Counted from the stretch's first letter, positions 22,726 to 35,257 are shown. The stretch: 64,000 nt of DNA from Euphorbia lathyris (GCF_963576675.1 NC_088910.1:107164807-107228806); one strand, 5' to 3'. Translations and numbers: made by a program. Notes: generated from the sequence alone by a model not told the origin.

Positions 22726-24471
22726 ATGGGTGAAAACAGCACTCGGTTTCTCCCTGGAAACCAGACAACTCAGATATTACCTGAGGGGTTGTCCATTACC
22801 AGGCCTCACCTATTCTTCGGGTCAAACTATACCTTTTGGAAGAATAGGATGAAGAACTTCATTCAAGCTACAAACATGAGTGCCTGGCTATCTATAGTCC
22901 AAGGCCCGTTTGTACCTGTGAAAGTTGTTGCTGGCCAGTCAGTTGTTAAAGCTGAGGTTGAATGGACAGAGGATGATCTCAAGAAGCTACAAAACCATGC
23001 TTCGGCTATAAATATGCTTCACTGTGCGCTGGATGCTGCAGAATACAACAAAATATTAGGTTGTGAATCCGCACAGGAGATCTGGAAGAAGCTGGTGGTG
23101 ACCTACGAAGGAACCAACAAGGTGAATGAGTCCAAGGTCAACCAGGAAATGAGATTGTATGAGCTGTTCGAAATGAACAATGATGAGGGGATCTCTAAGA
23201 TGAATGCAAGATTCACCAACATCATAAATGAGCTTAAAAGACTTGGAAAAATCTTCACTGAGGAAGAACAAGTCAAGAAGATACTCAGAAGTCTTCCTAA
23301 GGACTGGCAAGCCAAGAAGACAGCCGTTGAAGAAGCTCAGGATTTAACCACCTATAAATATGATGAACTCATCGGCTCACTTCTGACCCATGAGATATCC
23401 ATGAAGAATTTCGAGGTGAAGGAAAAATCCGAAGACAAGAAGCAAAAATCACTTGTCATGAAAGCCGACTCAACTGATGATGGCTCAACTGACGATGAGG
23501 AGATGGCAATGTTCACGAGGAAAATGAAGAGGTTGTTCAAAAGGAATGACAAATACTCCAAAAAGCCTTATAGAAAATTTGACAAATATAAGGCTGACTC
23601 AAGTGACAGCAAATTCAAGAAGGACACCTCGAAGCCCATTACATGCTTTGAGTGCCATCAAACCGGACACATCAAGTCAAGCTGCCCAACTCTGAGGAAA
23701 GACAAAAAGGAGGCAATGGTGGCGACATGGAGTGACAGTGATGATTCTTCATCAACTGAAGCTGAGGCCACAGAGTCAGTAAAGATATGTTTCATGGTTG
23801 ACGAACTTGCTGAGCCATGCATTTCCGAGCATGCTGACCAATCTGATGAGACAGATAATAAAGAGCAATCAAATGAGGTAATCTCACTCTCTCAACTCAG
23901 AAATGAAATGGCTAATGCCCTGAGTGACCTTTATACACTTGTCAAAAAGTGTAACAAAAAGATTAAAACACTCAGCCGGCGCTGTGATGAGGTGGAAGAG
24001 GTCAAACTAAGTGACCTCAGATACCTTCTTCAAGACAACTCAGTTTTGCATGAAAATATGAAAACCATTCATGAGTCTGTCGTTGAAGTCCAGTCAGTTT
24101 CCAAGAAACTGAGGAAGGATGTCACAACCATTCAGAACCAATTAAAGGTTCCAAACAAAAACAATTTTCCTCTGAGAACTCAGTATCAAGGTACTCAGTA
24201 CCAAGGTACTCAGTAGAGACGAAATCCCCAGTGAAGAGTCCAGTGTGACTTTTGTGGGAAGTTAGGACACACCACTAAGGTGTGCTGGCACGCTCAGCAC
24301 TGGGGTGCTGACAAGTCAGTAAAGAGTCCTAAACAGCAAGTCAGTTGTGACTTCTGTGGAAAAAGTGGCCATATTGTCAATGTATGCCGTCACAAAATAA
24401 AATATGATGCTTTACCTGTTGAACCTAACAAGTCAGGACCCAAAAAGAATTGGGTACCTAAAGGAAACTGA
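22726..24471 (+). pseudogene. gag of copia element 2 with two nonsense codons
   Basis: One frame from ATG 22726 to the TGA at 24469-24471, without the frameshifts of copy 1. UBN2-type gag domain, knuckle CFECHQTGHIKSSC, acidic and coiled-coil region, then two more knuckles (CDFCGKLGHTTKVC and CDFCGKSGHIVNVC). TAG at 24214-24216 replaces CAG, and TGA at 24232-24234 replaces the CGA of copy 1. Both are C-to-T changes, as expected from deamination of methylated cytosine. They separate the last two knuckles from the rest. Confidence 0.9.
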
Positions 24472-24512
24472 TCACAATGCATGTAAGCCTGAGATGTGCC
24501 GAGAAGTAAAAA

Positions 24513-27500
24513 ATGTGGTATATTGACAGCGCATGCTCAAGGCATATGACGGGTGATGAAACTCAATTCATCACGTTTGAACGTAAACGAGGAGGAAGTG
24601 TAAGTTTTGGAGACAACAAAAAGGGTAAAATAGTAGGATCAGACACCGTTGGAGGTAATCCCACTATTGAATCTGTCTCCCTAGTCAGCGAACTCAAATA
24701 TAACTTACTCAGCGTAGCTCAGCTATGTGGTAATGGGAGAAAAGTTATATTTGACGATACTGGATGTAAAATATATGAGGGAAAAACAAATGAGTTAATC
24801 TTAACTGCCCCTCGGATAGACAATGTCTTCATGCTAAACCTAGAAAAGAAGTTTTCAAAAACTATATGCTTAGTCACAAAGGAAGAAAATTCATGGCTAT
24901 GGCACAGGAGACTTGGTCATGTAAGCATGGACCTCCTGGCCAAATTAGCAAGAAAGCAATTGGTTGAAGGACTGCCTGAACTCAAATTTCAAAAAGATCA
25001 ATTATGCCATGCCTGCCAAGCTGGAAAACAAACCAAGCAATCTTTTCAAAGTAAAAACATTGTCTCAACTAAGCTTCCGTTAGAAATGCTACACTTGGAT
25101 CTCTTTGGTCCAGTCCAGCCGCTGAGTCTGGGTGGAAGAAGGTTTTCCTTGGTTATTGTAGATGATTTCTCTCGGTACACATGGGTTATCCTGCTGACCA
25201 GTAAGGATGAGACCTTTGAGACCTTTTCAAACTTGGTTAGAAAAATTGAAAATGAGAAAGACCTAAAATTAGCTCATATCCGTAGTGATAACGGTGGAGA
25301 ATTCAAAAACCAAAAGTTTGTTGAATTCTGTGAAGCCAGCGGCATTGACCACAATTTCTCTGCTCCTAGAACGCCTCAGCAAAATGGGGTTGTTGAAAGG
25401 AAGAACAGAACTCTGGTTGAGATTGCCAGGACAATGCTGGATGAGCATAGGCTTCTAAAGTATTTTTGGGGAGAAGCTGTTAACACAGCATGCTATATTC
25501 TGAATAGGGCTCTAGTTAGACCTATACTTAAGAAAACCCCTTATGAACTTTGGAAAGGACGAAAGCCCAACATTGGATACTTTCGTGCCTTTGGCTGTAG
25601 GTGCTTTATTTTAAATACCAAAGATAGCTTAGCCAAATTTGATTCAAAAGCTGATGAAGCTATCTTTCTAGGCTACTCAACAAACAGCAAAGCATACAGA
25701 GTTTTTAATAAGAGAACTCAAGTATTAGAAGAATCTATACATGTGCAATTCGATGAAACTGACCCTGCAGGAAGATACCAGCCGCTGATAGAAGATGAAC
25801 CAAACTCAGCATCTGCTGATCAAGAACCAGCTACTGAGTCTTTCATAAAACGGCTGACCAAGAGTAAGAGTGAACCTAAAATTACTTTCACTGACCAATC
25901 TACTTCTGCAAAGAATGTTGAAACACAGATAGAACAAGACATAAATCTACCCAAGGAGATAAGAGTCCCAAGAGGACATTCAGAAAATGCAATTCTTGAC
26001 TCAGCTGGAAATACGCTGATGACAAGAAATCAACTAAGAAAGTATCTCGGTAATGTAGCTTTTGTCTCAGTACAGGAGCCGAAGAACTTTGCCGAAGCTG
26101 AGAATGACGAATTCTGGATGAATGCCATGCAAGACGAACTCAATCAATTCAGGAGGAATAATGTATGGGAGCTAGTACCACATCCTAGGAGCCAAAATAC
26201 CATTAGAACGAGATGGGTCTTCAGGAACAAGCTGGATGAACAAGGAAACGTAGTCAGAAACAAGGTAAGACTTGTAGCTCAGGGCTACAGTCAGCAAGAA
26301 GGTATAGACTATGGTGAGACCTTTGTCCCAGTGGCAAGGCTAGAGGCAATTAGAATACTGTGTGCATATGCATCTTACATGAACTTTAAATTATTCCAAA
26401 TGGATGTCAAAAGTTCTTTTCTTAATGGAGTTATAAACGAGGAGGTTTATGTAAATCAACCTCTAGGTTTTGAGGACCCTAAGTTCCCAAACCATATTTA
26501 CAAACTCAAAAAGGCTCTGTACGGCCTCAAGCAAGCACCACGTGCTTGGTATGAGAGGCTGACCAGTTTCCTGGTGACTAGAAATTATGTCAGGGGTAAA
26601 GCTGATACAACCTTATTCATTAAGAAAAAGGGTAAAGATACCCTGCTGGCCCAAATTTATGTTGATGATATAATATTTGGTGCAACTAACGAATCAATGT
26701 GCAAGGAGTTTAGCAAACAAATGCAGACTGAGTTTGAAATGTCTATGATGGGAGAACTCAACTTCTTCCTCGGTCTTCAAATCAAACAATGAAAGAATGG
26801 CATCTTCATCAGTCAAGCCAAATATGCCAAGGAGATCTTAAAGAAATATGACTTGGAAAATTGCAAGCCAATATCCACTCCTATGGGCACTGACACTGTC
26901 CTCTGCGCTGATGAGAATGGTAAGTCAGTAGACAGCAAGTTATATCGAGGTATGATAGGCTCTCTACTTTACTTAACAGCCAGTAGACCGGACATTCAGT
27001 TCTCAGTATGTTATTGTGCTAGATATCAAGCTAACCCTAAGGAATCCCATTACATAGCCGTAAAAAGGATCCTTAGATATTTGCAAAGCTCAGTAAATGC
27101 AGGTTTGTGGTATCCAAATACTTATGACTTTACACTCATTGGATACACTGACGCTGACTATGGACGAGACAAGCTGGAAAGAAAAAGCACCTCTGGAGGA
27201 TGCCATTTCCTAGGAAGCTGTCTTGTATCTTGGTTCAGCAAGAAGCAGGCGTCAGTAGCCCTGTCCACAACTGAAGCTGAGTACATTGCTGCTGGAAACT
27301 GTGTTGCTCAAGTCATATGGATTAAGCAACAGCTTGAAGATTATGGTGTTCAAACAAAGACAATTGAAGTCAAATGCGACAACAAAAGTGCAATTGACCT
27401 CTTAAAGAACCCAATCCAGCACAGCAAGATGAAGCATGTCAGCATAAGACATCACTTCATCAGAGATCATGTACTCAAGAAAGAAGTTAAGCTGACTTAT

Positions 27501-27605
27501 GTGCCAACAGATGAGCAGCTTGCTGATATCTTTACAAAGCCTCTAGCACGAGAGCAATTTAGCATACTGAGAGAAGCAATTGGTATGTTTAATCCTCTTC
27601 AGTAA
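24513..27605 (+). pseudogene. pol of copia element 2 (PR-IN-RT-RH) with one nonsense codon
   Basis: Same domains as copy 1: DSACSRHMTGD protease, HHCC zinc motif, integrase with RSDNGGEF, reverse transcriptase with YVDD at 26658-26669, and RNase H. TGA at 26790-26792 replaces the GGA codon of copy 1, cutting reverse transcriptase shortly after YVDD; the frame then continues to 27605. A TAA at 24508-24510 also blocks the short leader between the homologous upstream ATG (24477) and the protease. Missense change FVPVAR for the usual FAPVAR also suggests decay. Confidence 0.94.
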
Positions 27606-28237
27606 ACTCCTGTGCTAAATGAATATTGAATGCTGAGTGAATTACATGCTGAATGATTTATTGTTTGCTGAGTATGTCATTGAAACTGACTGAACATACA
27701 ATACTGAGTAATCTTGCACACTAAGTAAATTAGTTTAGAATGTGAACTTAAAACCATCCTTAAAGAATGCACTGACCACTCAGAATATCAAACGCTTGAC
27801 ATTCTAAATACCGAGTGTGTTAAAAAGTATTTGTCAAAATCACATGACTAGAAATGAATACACACTGAGTGAGTTATCTCATGACCGAGTAACTGACCTC
27901 TATGACTATCCATTGAACAAAACTGACTACTCAGAATATGAAACGGTTATATCAACAAACGCTGAGTAAAAGCACTTATTAGCATTTAATGCCACCACAC
28001 GCGAAATGACACCTGTACTGCGCATGCGCCGAATACGTCTTAAAAGTGTCATAAGTGTCAGGGTTTCTGCCGATTGGACAACCCAAGGGCAAAACCGGCT
28101 TAAATTCAAACGGAACCCTAAACTAAAAATCCATAAATAGTGGATACTAACCCACTACCCTCTTTACATGCGCACTGAACTTTAAGAAAGCTTCAGAAAT
28201 TTTCCTTTAACACCTAAGTGCTTCAGAACTCCAAAAA
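27606..28237 (+). promoter_or_regulatory. pol-ORF2 spacer with TATA-like box (element 2)
   Basis: Non-coding. CATAAATAG at 28132-28140 lies about 105 bp before the ATG of the downstream ORF, matching the placement in element 1. Confidence 0.42.
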
Positions 28238-29899
28238 ATGTCTTTCAACGAAAGTACTTTCTCTCCAACTCTCAAATCCTCTGACCAGGCTGGTCCTTCA
28301 ACTAGCATGGTAAGAAGGATGATCAAAGTACACTCTTGGGCCAAGAGTCAAGAAGTACTAAGGAGCCGATACTTTCCTTCTGGCTTCGTCTCTTCTGAGA
28401 AACCATTCTGTGAATGGATAGAAAAGAACAAATGGGAAGATCTCTTCTCTCTTTCCGGACAAACCTATCCCACGATAGTGAGAGAATTCTACTCCAACCT
28501 GCACGTTGATGCAGATGACTCCGACTACTTAGAGACCACAGTTAAAGGTCAAAAGATAGTGATCACTCCTGATTATCTAGCAACACTGCTGGAAACACCA
28601 AACACAGGAATACAGTTCAGGACAACAAAGGAGCCCATACCAAAAGCCATCGCAGAAAAGATGAAGGGGTTCTGTAAACCCAGAGACTACAAAGGCGAAG
28701 TTCCCAGCACCTGCATGGGAAAAAATCAGAAGATGGTCCATTTCATGCTGACCAACTTCATCTTTCCTAAACTCAGCTCACCCTCATCCGCCTCCAACTT
28801 TGAACAATGTTTCATCTGGCATATGCTGACAGGCACTCCATTCAATCTTCCTGTCTTCTTGGTCGGAGCTTTTCAACGAAATGGAAGGAAGCTTCGTTTG
28901 GGTTATCTCATCACAAAGATAATTCAGGACAAGAATATAGAGACTATAGGTGAAATAAGTTCCTCAGGAAATGTTATCACTACAGGAGTGCTGAATAGCT
29001 TATCACATAGTCAACCCTTGAAAGGATATGACGAAAATGGAAGCACTGAGGAGGAGGATATTATGGCTGACACTGAGCAACCCATTGGAGAAATGGAAAA
29101 TCTAACAGATCTGGATGATGCTATAGCTCATGTTATGGCTGAAACTGCTCAAACTGAGTATACTTCTACTGTGCCATCTGAGATTGCTCAAGATGAGAAG
29201 AAGAAGAAAAAGGGAGCCTGCTCGAAGGATATTCGTACTGTCCCGAGAAAGGTAAGGCTAATGGAAAGAAACAAGAGGAAAGCTGATCAGGACCTAGCTG
29301 AGTCAGCTCAGAAGAAACTGAGAACAGAAGAAGAAACTGTTCTTGAGCCCCATATTACCCAAGAGGGGTCTCCACAAAAACAAGCCTCTGTTCCTCAAAG
29401 TGAGAAACAAGCCAAAACCCCTGCGAGTCCAAAAGAAGCTCAACTCCCACCTCAAACTCAAAGCAACTCAGCACCTGAAGTCAACACACCCCGTAGTCCT
29501 GCTGCTACACTAGGCACTCAGTGCGAGCCCACTCCTGCCAAATTTGCACACCTAGGTGCTACTGAATCAGGACGGCGTGTCATTGCCTCAGCTAACACTC
29601 TGCTTCAAAAACAAGCTCATCCTCCCCCAACCCATGACCAGTCCTCTCATCCACCTGTAACTCGCCATATTCTGCGTGAAATCCATGACTTGATCAATCA
29701 CTTCTCCTCTTTTCAGACGCAACAACCAACACAGGCTCAAATGACCAAAATGACCGAACTCATGTTGACTATGGTCAATCACATGAATTCCTTGGAGGGT
29801 CAAATTCGTCTGCTGCAAGATCAGGCCAAGTCTCCTGCCCCTACCGTAAATTTGCCTACTGCTGATGCTGGCAAAACGGGGGAGAAAAGTGGCAACTAA
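28238..29899 (+). CDS. Additional (env-like position) ORF of Sirevirus-like element 2, 553 aa
   Basis: Intact ORF homologous to the N-terminal domain of the 953-residue protein of element 1 (shared landmarks EKPFCEWI/QPFCEWI, TYP-IVREFY, FEQCFIWHMLT). It has a much shorter acidic and Ser/Pro-rich middle and a shorter coiled-coil-like tail. Lys-rich patches (for example KKKKKG) could direct nuclear import. It ends GKTGEKSGN, with KTGEK again encoded by a polypurine tract. There is no clear signal peptide or membrane span. Function unknown; that it is the only major frame still open in both elements is notable. Confidence 0.78.
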   Translation: MSFNESTFSPTLKSSDQAGPSTSMVRRMIKVHSWAKSQEVLRSRYFPSGFVSSEKPFCEWIEKNKWEDLFSLSGQTYPTIVREFYSNLHVDADDSDYLETTVKGQKIVITPDYLATLLETPNTGIQFRTTKEPIPKAIAEKMKGFCKPRDYKGEVPSTCMGKNQKMVHFMLTNFIFPKLSSPSSASNFEQCFIWHMLTGTPFNLPVFLVGAFQRNGRKLRLGYLITKIIQDKNIETIGEISSSGNVITTGVLNSLSHSQPLKGYDENGSTEEEDIMADTEQPIGEMENLTDLDDAIAHVMAETAQTEYTSTVPSEIAQDEKKKKKGACSKDIRTVPRKVRLMERNKRKADQDLAESAQKKLRTEEETVLEPHITQEGSPQKQASVPQSEKQAKTPASPKEAQLPPQTQSNSAPEVNTPRSPAATLGTQCEPTPAKFAHLGATESGRRVIASANTLLQKQAHPPPTHDQSSHPPVTRHILREIHDLINHFSSFQTQQPTQAQMTKMTELMLTMVNHMNSLEGQIRLLQDQAKSPAPTVNLPTADAGKTGEKSGN

Positions 29900-30398
29900 G
29901 GAGAAGGAACTCTAAGTTAGAAACTAGAGAGTTAGAAGTTAGGAAGAAGAATTTCTTTTTATGCCTTGTCTGTTTGTCTTTTTTTGTTTTAAAAATTCAA
30001 TATGCCTAACTTCTGTTATTTCTGGAATACTTGCATTAACTATTTAACCATTAGTTACTCATCCTTCAAATGCTAAGTATTATATGAGTGCATGCTGCAT
30101 ATAAATGTTCGAACTTATCAAATATAAATCATTGAACAAATAATTTACTCAGCGCTCTGTCACTATACATTACTTCCGCTGAATACTGAGTAAAATAGAA
30201 TATGACCCATAAGCTGACCTATACCTGAAAACTGATCTTAGACTTATTCAGTTAAACCTTAGAATGTTTAGAATAAAACTAAGTCAGTAGCTCAGCCTTT
30301 ACGGGGGAGTTCACTTAATTAAAAAGGTCAACTATCATGGGGGAGCTCATACTGAGTTCCTTGCTGATTAGTTTTGCCAACATCAAAATGGGGGAGTT
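29900..30398 (+). promoter_or_regulatory. Non-coding 3' region with repeated polypurine tracts (element 2)
   Basis: GGGGGAG tracts at 30301-30309, 30337-30345 and 30385-30396, with a further one inside the ORF at 29873-29884, in the same order and context as element 1. Confidence 0.85.
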
Positions 30399-31781
30399 TG
30401 TTGAAACACCTTTCCACAGGATTTTGATTTGACAAAATTAATTAAGTGAAATTAAATATTCTATAACACATTAAGTTTAAATGCTTTGATTTATTGTTAC
30501 TAATGTGTTTGTTCAATGTTGAGTTTATAATTGTTATAAGACATAAAGATCATAAGGCCCAAGCCCTATATGGAAGTCAAGGCCCAAGTCAAACAAGCCC
30601 AAGATCACTCAGCCCGCGTATTTCCAAAACGCTGCCGTTGAAGTAATGAAACGCATGCTGAGTAAAGAAGGATCGAGAAGATCCACATAGACAACTTCGG
30701 TATGAAGCTGCTGAGCTGTCTTGACAAAACGTACAAGACAGCCGCTGACCATAAGACAGCTTCCAGACAAAGTATTTCCTCTTTAAGTAAAGATCAGAAG
30801 ACACAGCAAGCTGTCTGGTTGACGTTACCCAAAATGGAGGAACATACTGTCACACTGACCGAAGAACAGAAGATGCTGGAATCTGATTGGCTAAGAGAAC
30901 TGCTGACAGACTGAGTGAAAACGACCTGTAGCCGTTTCCCTCCAATGGTTATTTCGAAGCTCTCACAGCTCTCTATAAATAGAGCATTCAGAATCTACAT
31001 TCAACAGAGAACTTTGAGCTAAAGCTGTTACGCTGACCAAACGTGTACAAAAGTTCTCCATCAAAAGCAAAGCAAATTCTTACACTACAAGTTTATTCAT
31101 TTGTGTAAAAGTCTAGAGTGATTGATCTTCAATCATCTAAAGTGTTCTAGCAATTACTGTTTAGGACAAATCTTTATCATTTCTAGAAGTAGAAAGGAGA
31201 AGCTGAGTACTCGGTTTTAGTACTTGGTGAATTAGAATAGAAGTGAGTAGAGGTATAGAGGAAGGTACTCTTGTTATACTCAGCTTTTGATTTTGTAAAA
31301 GGTTTGAGGCTCTACCTTTAAAAGAAGTGAGTAGAGGTATAGAGGAAGGTACTCTTGTTATACTCAGCTTCTGATTTTGTAAAAGGTTTGAGGCTCTACC
31401 TTTAAAGAGCTCAGTAGAGGATTTGAAATCTCGAAAGTGTTCCGGGGACAGGACGTATGCTTAGAAGAAGCCGAACCTGGATAAATCTGCTGAGTGAAGT
31501 ATTTCTAAACCTTAACTCCTTATTTACATTGAGGTCAAGCTGAGTTGTGCGCTACCAACGAGTTGGTTCAGGAATAGACTCTAAGTGCTATCTCCTGACC
31601 TAAGCAACGAAGCTGTCCTAGTCACTAATTGACTAAGCCAGTGTCTTGCTGATTGCTAAGCGCAGCTGTTATATAATCTTTTCTCAAAGAAAAGAAATCT
31701 GCCCTAATTATTTTTTAAAAAGGTAAAATAGTTCATAACCCCCCCTTGGAACTATATTTGCAACCTTACAAGGGACCAACA
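30399..31781 (+). repeat. 3' LTR of copia element 2
   Basis: Matches 21228-22663 including the 84-bp tandem duplication (units from 31240 and 31324), but lacks about 17 bp after 30957 and about 37 bp near 31530. Ends CCAACA, followed by CATTC. Confidence 0.93.
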
Positions 31782-32414
31782 CATTCGACTTCGGTGGCGA
31801 GGCATGGTATGTAACGACTATCCGCTTGTCCAAGACTCGTACTTAAAGATCCTTGATGGCCGCATATTTTGTTCATATTCGAATCAAAGAGGGATCCCTA
31901 CGAACACCTGGCCAACATCCTTCTTGAAAAGAAAAGTAATATTTATGTGTTATCATAAACTATAATGAAATGGTTGTAACTTTTGCGCATCAATTCAAAA
32001 TTTTAAAGCAATTGATTTCTTGATATAAACCAATTAAATGATCATGATGAATATCAACCTAAACTAAACAAGCATAAACAATAATGAGAATTTTTTTGGA
32101 ATTATTGAAACTAAAACAAATCAATCAAAAGGTGTAAAATACTATATGTATGATCCATGCAATCTTGCACATAACTAATGTCTTTCTCCAATGGTGTAAA
32201 AAAGAGAAAAGGAAGAGACAAAAGAGGCCCCTCTAATATTTTGAAGATTCATAACCAAAACACATGCATGTTCCTATACAAAACATGCATTAAATGCTCT
32301 TGCTTCTTCTTTCACTACAAATACTTGTAGTAATCACCCAAATTAACCAAACCATCTTCATATTCATCCTTTTTTGTTTTCTCTTCTATTTCCAGAATCA
32401 AAACCATCATAATT
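31782..32414. other. Upstream region of the GOLVEN-like gene
   Basis: The first about 150 bp continue the sequence interrupted by copia element 2. The rest is AT-rich and should contain the promoter and 5' UTR of the gene starting at 32415. I cannot fix a TATA box with confidence. Confidence 0.4.
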
Positions 32415-34674
32415 ATGTCTCCTTTTCTTGTTTTTCTTTTGGTATGTTTTTCTATGCATGCATGCAATGCTCGCTTTTTAGGCCTTTTTCACAAGGAAAT
32501 TGCTAGCAAACAACACTCTTTCACCAAGGTATATATATAACATTATTCATTTGTGGTATAACTTACATTTATGTTGTTATATATGTCTAATTTCACTTAT
32601 TTTTCAGGATCTTCATGCATTTGAAAGCAACATTATCGGCAATATAGACGGTCCGAAAACTGATAGAAGATCTATGGGTGCAACTAATAACATGAATCAG
32701 AAGCATTTGGGGACTCTTTTCAGTGAAAAACAAGTACTGATAACTCAAGGTCAAAATTTATCCTATGATATATCCTAAAATTTGAAAGGAGTGCTTCTTA
32801 TTTTGATATAAGGAAGTAACCTAATTACTTAAATTTCATAATTTCTTTTGCAATAGGTGCAATAATTTTTTAAATTTGAATTGTTACATAAATTCATGTT
32901 AGTGAGAGAAGACATATATGTATTTTCCATTATGGTTTTCTCCGCGAATCATTTGGCACAAAAATGAATAGCTTTTATTATTATTTTTGACATAAGACGG
33001 ACAGACTCATCAACCATGACTGACTGATATCATTTGACTCAAAAACTTAAACTTATAATTAGAACTCAGAAATAGCTTTGAAGTTATGTTAGTTTATTTG
33101 ATAAAATCACTACATATACCAAAATATATGGAAATAATTTCACATTGTGTATTCTAGTCATCTCAATTTTCTTTTACCCCTTTTTTAAACCTTCAACTGG
33201 TTGGATTTGCAGGAAATGAGCATATAATCGTATCTTCCGAGAAGGATTTGCCACAGAAGAGTGAAATAAAGGTAAATTAAAATAATGAATGAAAAAATAA
33301 AACGATAATGGAACGTTATGGTTGTTTATTTGCAGTTAAGATAGTGAACAAGATTCATGGCCCATAAACTTTGCCTTGTCCTTGATAGGCAAGCCACGAG
33401 CATATGCATATATAGCAGGCATAGCCATGACCACCTGCCTATAAATTTAGGACACAACAAATGCAAATAATAAAATGTATCATGCTACAACTTTCTTTAT
33501 TTTCTTGGAATTTAGCTATGAGGATAAATTTCTCAATTAAATTATTTCTTAACAATGGCATTAGCTTGAATATTTGAATCTTGGCCTATTTATTACTGGA
33601 ACGTACTTTTGGTCTTACCTAAGTTAAGCTTTTTGGTAAAGTAATAATAAATATGAATTATTGCTCAAAGAGAATAAAACTTTTTAGCTAAGGATAATGG
33701 TGAGACCAAACAAAACGTTAAAGATTTTTTTCTTTTCTTTCGGATGAAGATGTTGAATCACCAGAAACCATAGGTTAGGATCTTCAGTTTTTAAACTTTT
33801 GTAGCTTTGAATCCTACTTAAACAATAATTCATATTTATCATTATTTCATTTACAAACTCTTACACTAGCTCATCATCTATTACTCAAATTTCAACACAT
33901 CATAGCCAGATACGTTTGCTGATGAAGATGTGCCAAGAGATAGTAAATACTACTTATCAGTTCAAGCTTTTAAACTAAAAGATATCATTTGACATTAATC
34001 ATATATGCATGGTGAGGATTTATGCTAGGTTATGGGATGATAGTATAAAAAAATTATTAATGATCAATAACTATCAACTTAAGTTAGTTATTTTTTTGTT
34101 TAAAATATGCATTGATATAATATCAGAACATCTTATATCAAGTGGTTGAGGTTCCAAATTCGGACAACCTCATTTAATAATGGAATTTTAATACATAGTA
34201 AGATAAGTTTATGATTTGCATGCTTCAAGTATAAGGGGCATTTATATACCGGGTATGTCAGAAAAGTTATTGTTAAATCTTAACTATCAATTTAAACTTT
34301 TAGTTCAAACTATCTTGTGACATAGTTGATCTAGATATTAAAGAAAGTTAATAATAATAATAATAATAAAATGGATTAAAAGAAATTTAGCTGAAAAGAA
34401 CTGAAGTTTTATTTCAACATGGAACTACTACATGTAGTAAGAAAATTATGAGAGAGATTTTAAAAAGATGGATATTAATTAGGGTAACATAAATAATTTA
34501 GCTAATGGTTATACATATAATGTGTAGGATTTGAAGAGACAAGAAAGATCGATGGTGGGAACAGCAGCAAGTGACGTGGAAGAATCAAATGAAAAAGACA
34601 TTGCAGATGACATAGAGGTGATGGATTATGCACAGCCCCACCGGAAACCACCAATCCACAATCAAAAACCTTAA
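32415..34674 (+). CDS. GLV1-like: Root meristem growth factor / GOLVEN (CLEL) peptide precursor, four exons
   Basis: Proposed exons 32415-32528, 32608-32749, 33213-33271 and 34528-34674 (TAA), all with GT-AG introns and compatible phases, giving about 153 residues. Residues 1-20 are a hydrophobic secretion signal (MSPFLVFLLVCFSMHACNA). The middle is variable and hydrophilic, as in other precursors of secreted plant peptides. The C terminus holds DYAQPHRKPPIHN followed by three residues. This is the RGF/GLV/CLEL signature: an Asp-Tyr that is tyrosine-sulfated, a proline-rich core and terminal His-Asn. From memory it matches GLV1/RGF6/CLEL6 best. Such peptides act outside the cell through RGI/RGFR receptor kinases in root meristem upkeep and gravitropic growth. 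The gene appears intact. Exon 3 is the least certain. Confidence 0.85.
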
Positions 34675-35257
34675 TTACTTACTTACAATCATCACTCTTT
34701 CTAATTTTCCTTTTTCTATCTTGAAATGGTTACTTTTCCTATGAATTTCTAGTATAATGATACGACACTGTAAACATCTATTAATTAATATTATTGTTGA
34801 AACGCTTCTCTGGTTTACTATTCACTCAGAGTTAGAGTCCACCGATAAACCACATCTTCCCCAAACACAGCTTACAACTTTCATCATACCGAGCTCAAAC
34901 TAAGAAGGGAGAGCTCCCGTGATAGGGATAAATAACAATGGAGTTGGTTTTAATCTTAAATTAACAAAGAGTTTTTTCTCTAACTTAATTAGAATGAGTA
35001 AATCTCGTATAGAAAGGTAGAAACCCTGCTCTTTTGGAGAGAGTTTTTATATTTTGATTGAAAAGATTGGGGTTTAAATACCTCCACAAAAGATAATAAA
35101 GCTCTCATTAGGGTTGTATTTTATAACTAATGAAGTGGGGTAGGATGGGGTGGAAAGAATAAATGACAAGGTATTCACCTAGTACCCGACTCACACCGCG
35201 TGTGACTCATGTTACATGCGGTGTAATTATATTAAAAGGAATACTGCCATCTTGATT

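Larger units (their letters stand above)
21228..31781 (+). mobile_element. Complete Sirevirus-like Ty1/copia retrotransposon, copy 2
   Basis: Same organisation and orientation as copy 1, flanked by the perfect duplication CATTC (21223-21227 and 31782-31786). Its LTRs are related to copy 1 but diverged and contain an 84-bp tandem duplication, so this is a separate insertion of a sister subfamily. The 5' and 3' LTRs differ by about fifteen substitutions by eye (near 1%), and the 3' LTR lacks two short segments of about 17 and 37 bp. gag and pol contain nonsense codons. Confidence 0.95.

Noticed and set aside
33905..33955. Possible additional GOLVEN exon (PDTFADEDVPRD-like)
   Set aside because: It has acceptor-like and donor-like flanks, but including it would break the phase of the last exon with its DYAQPHRKPPIHN motif.
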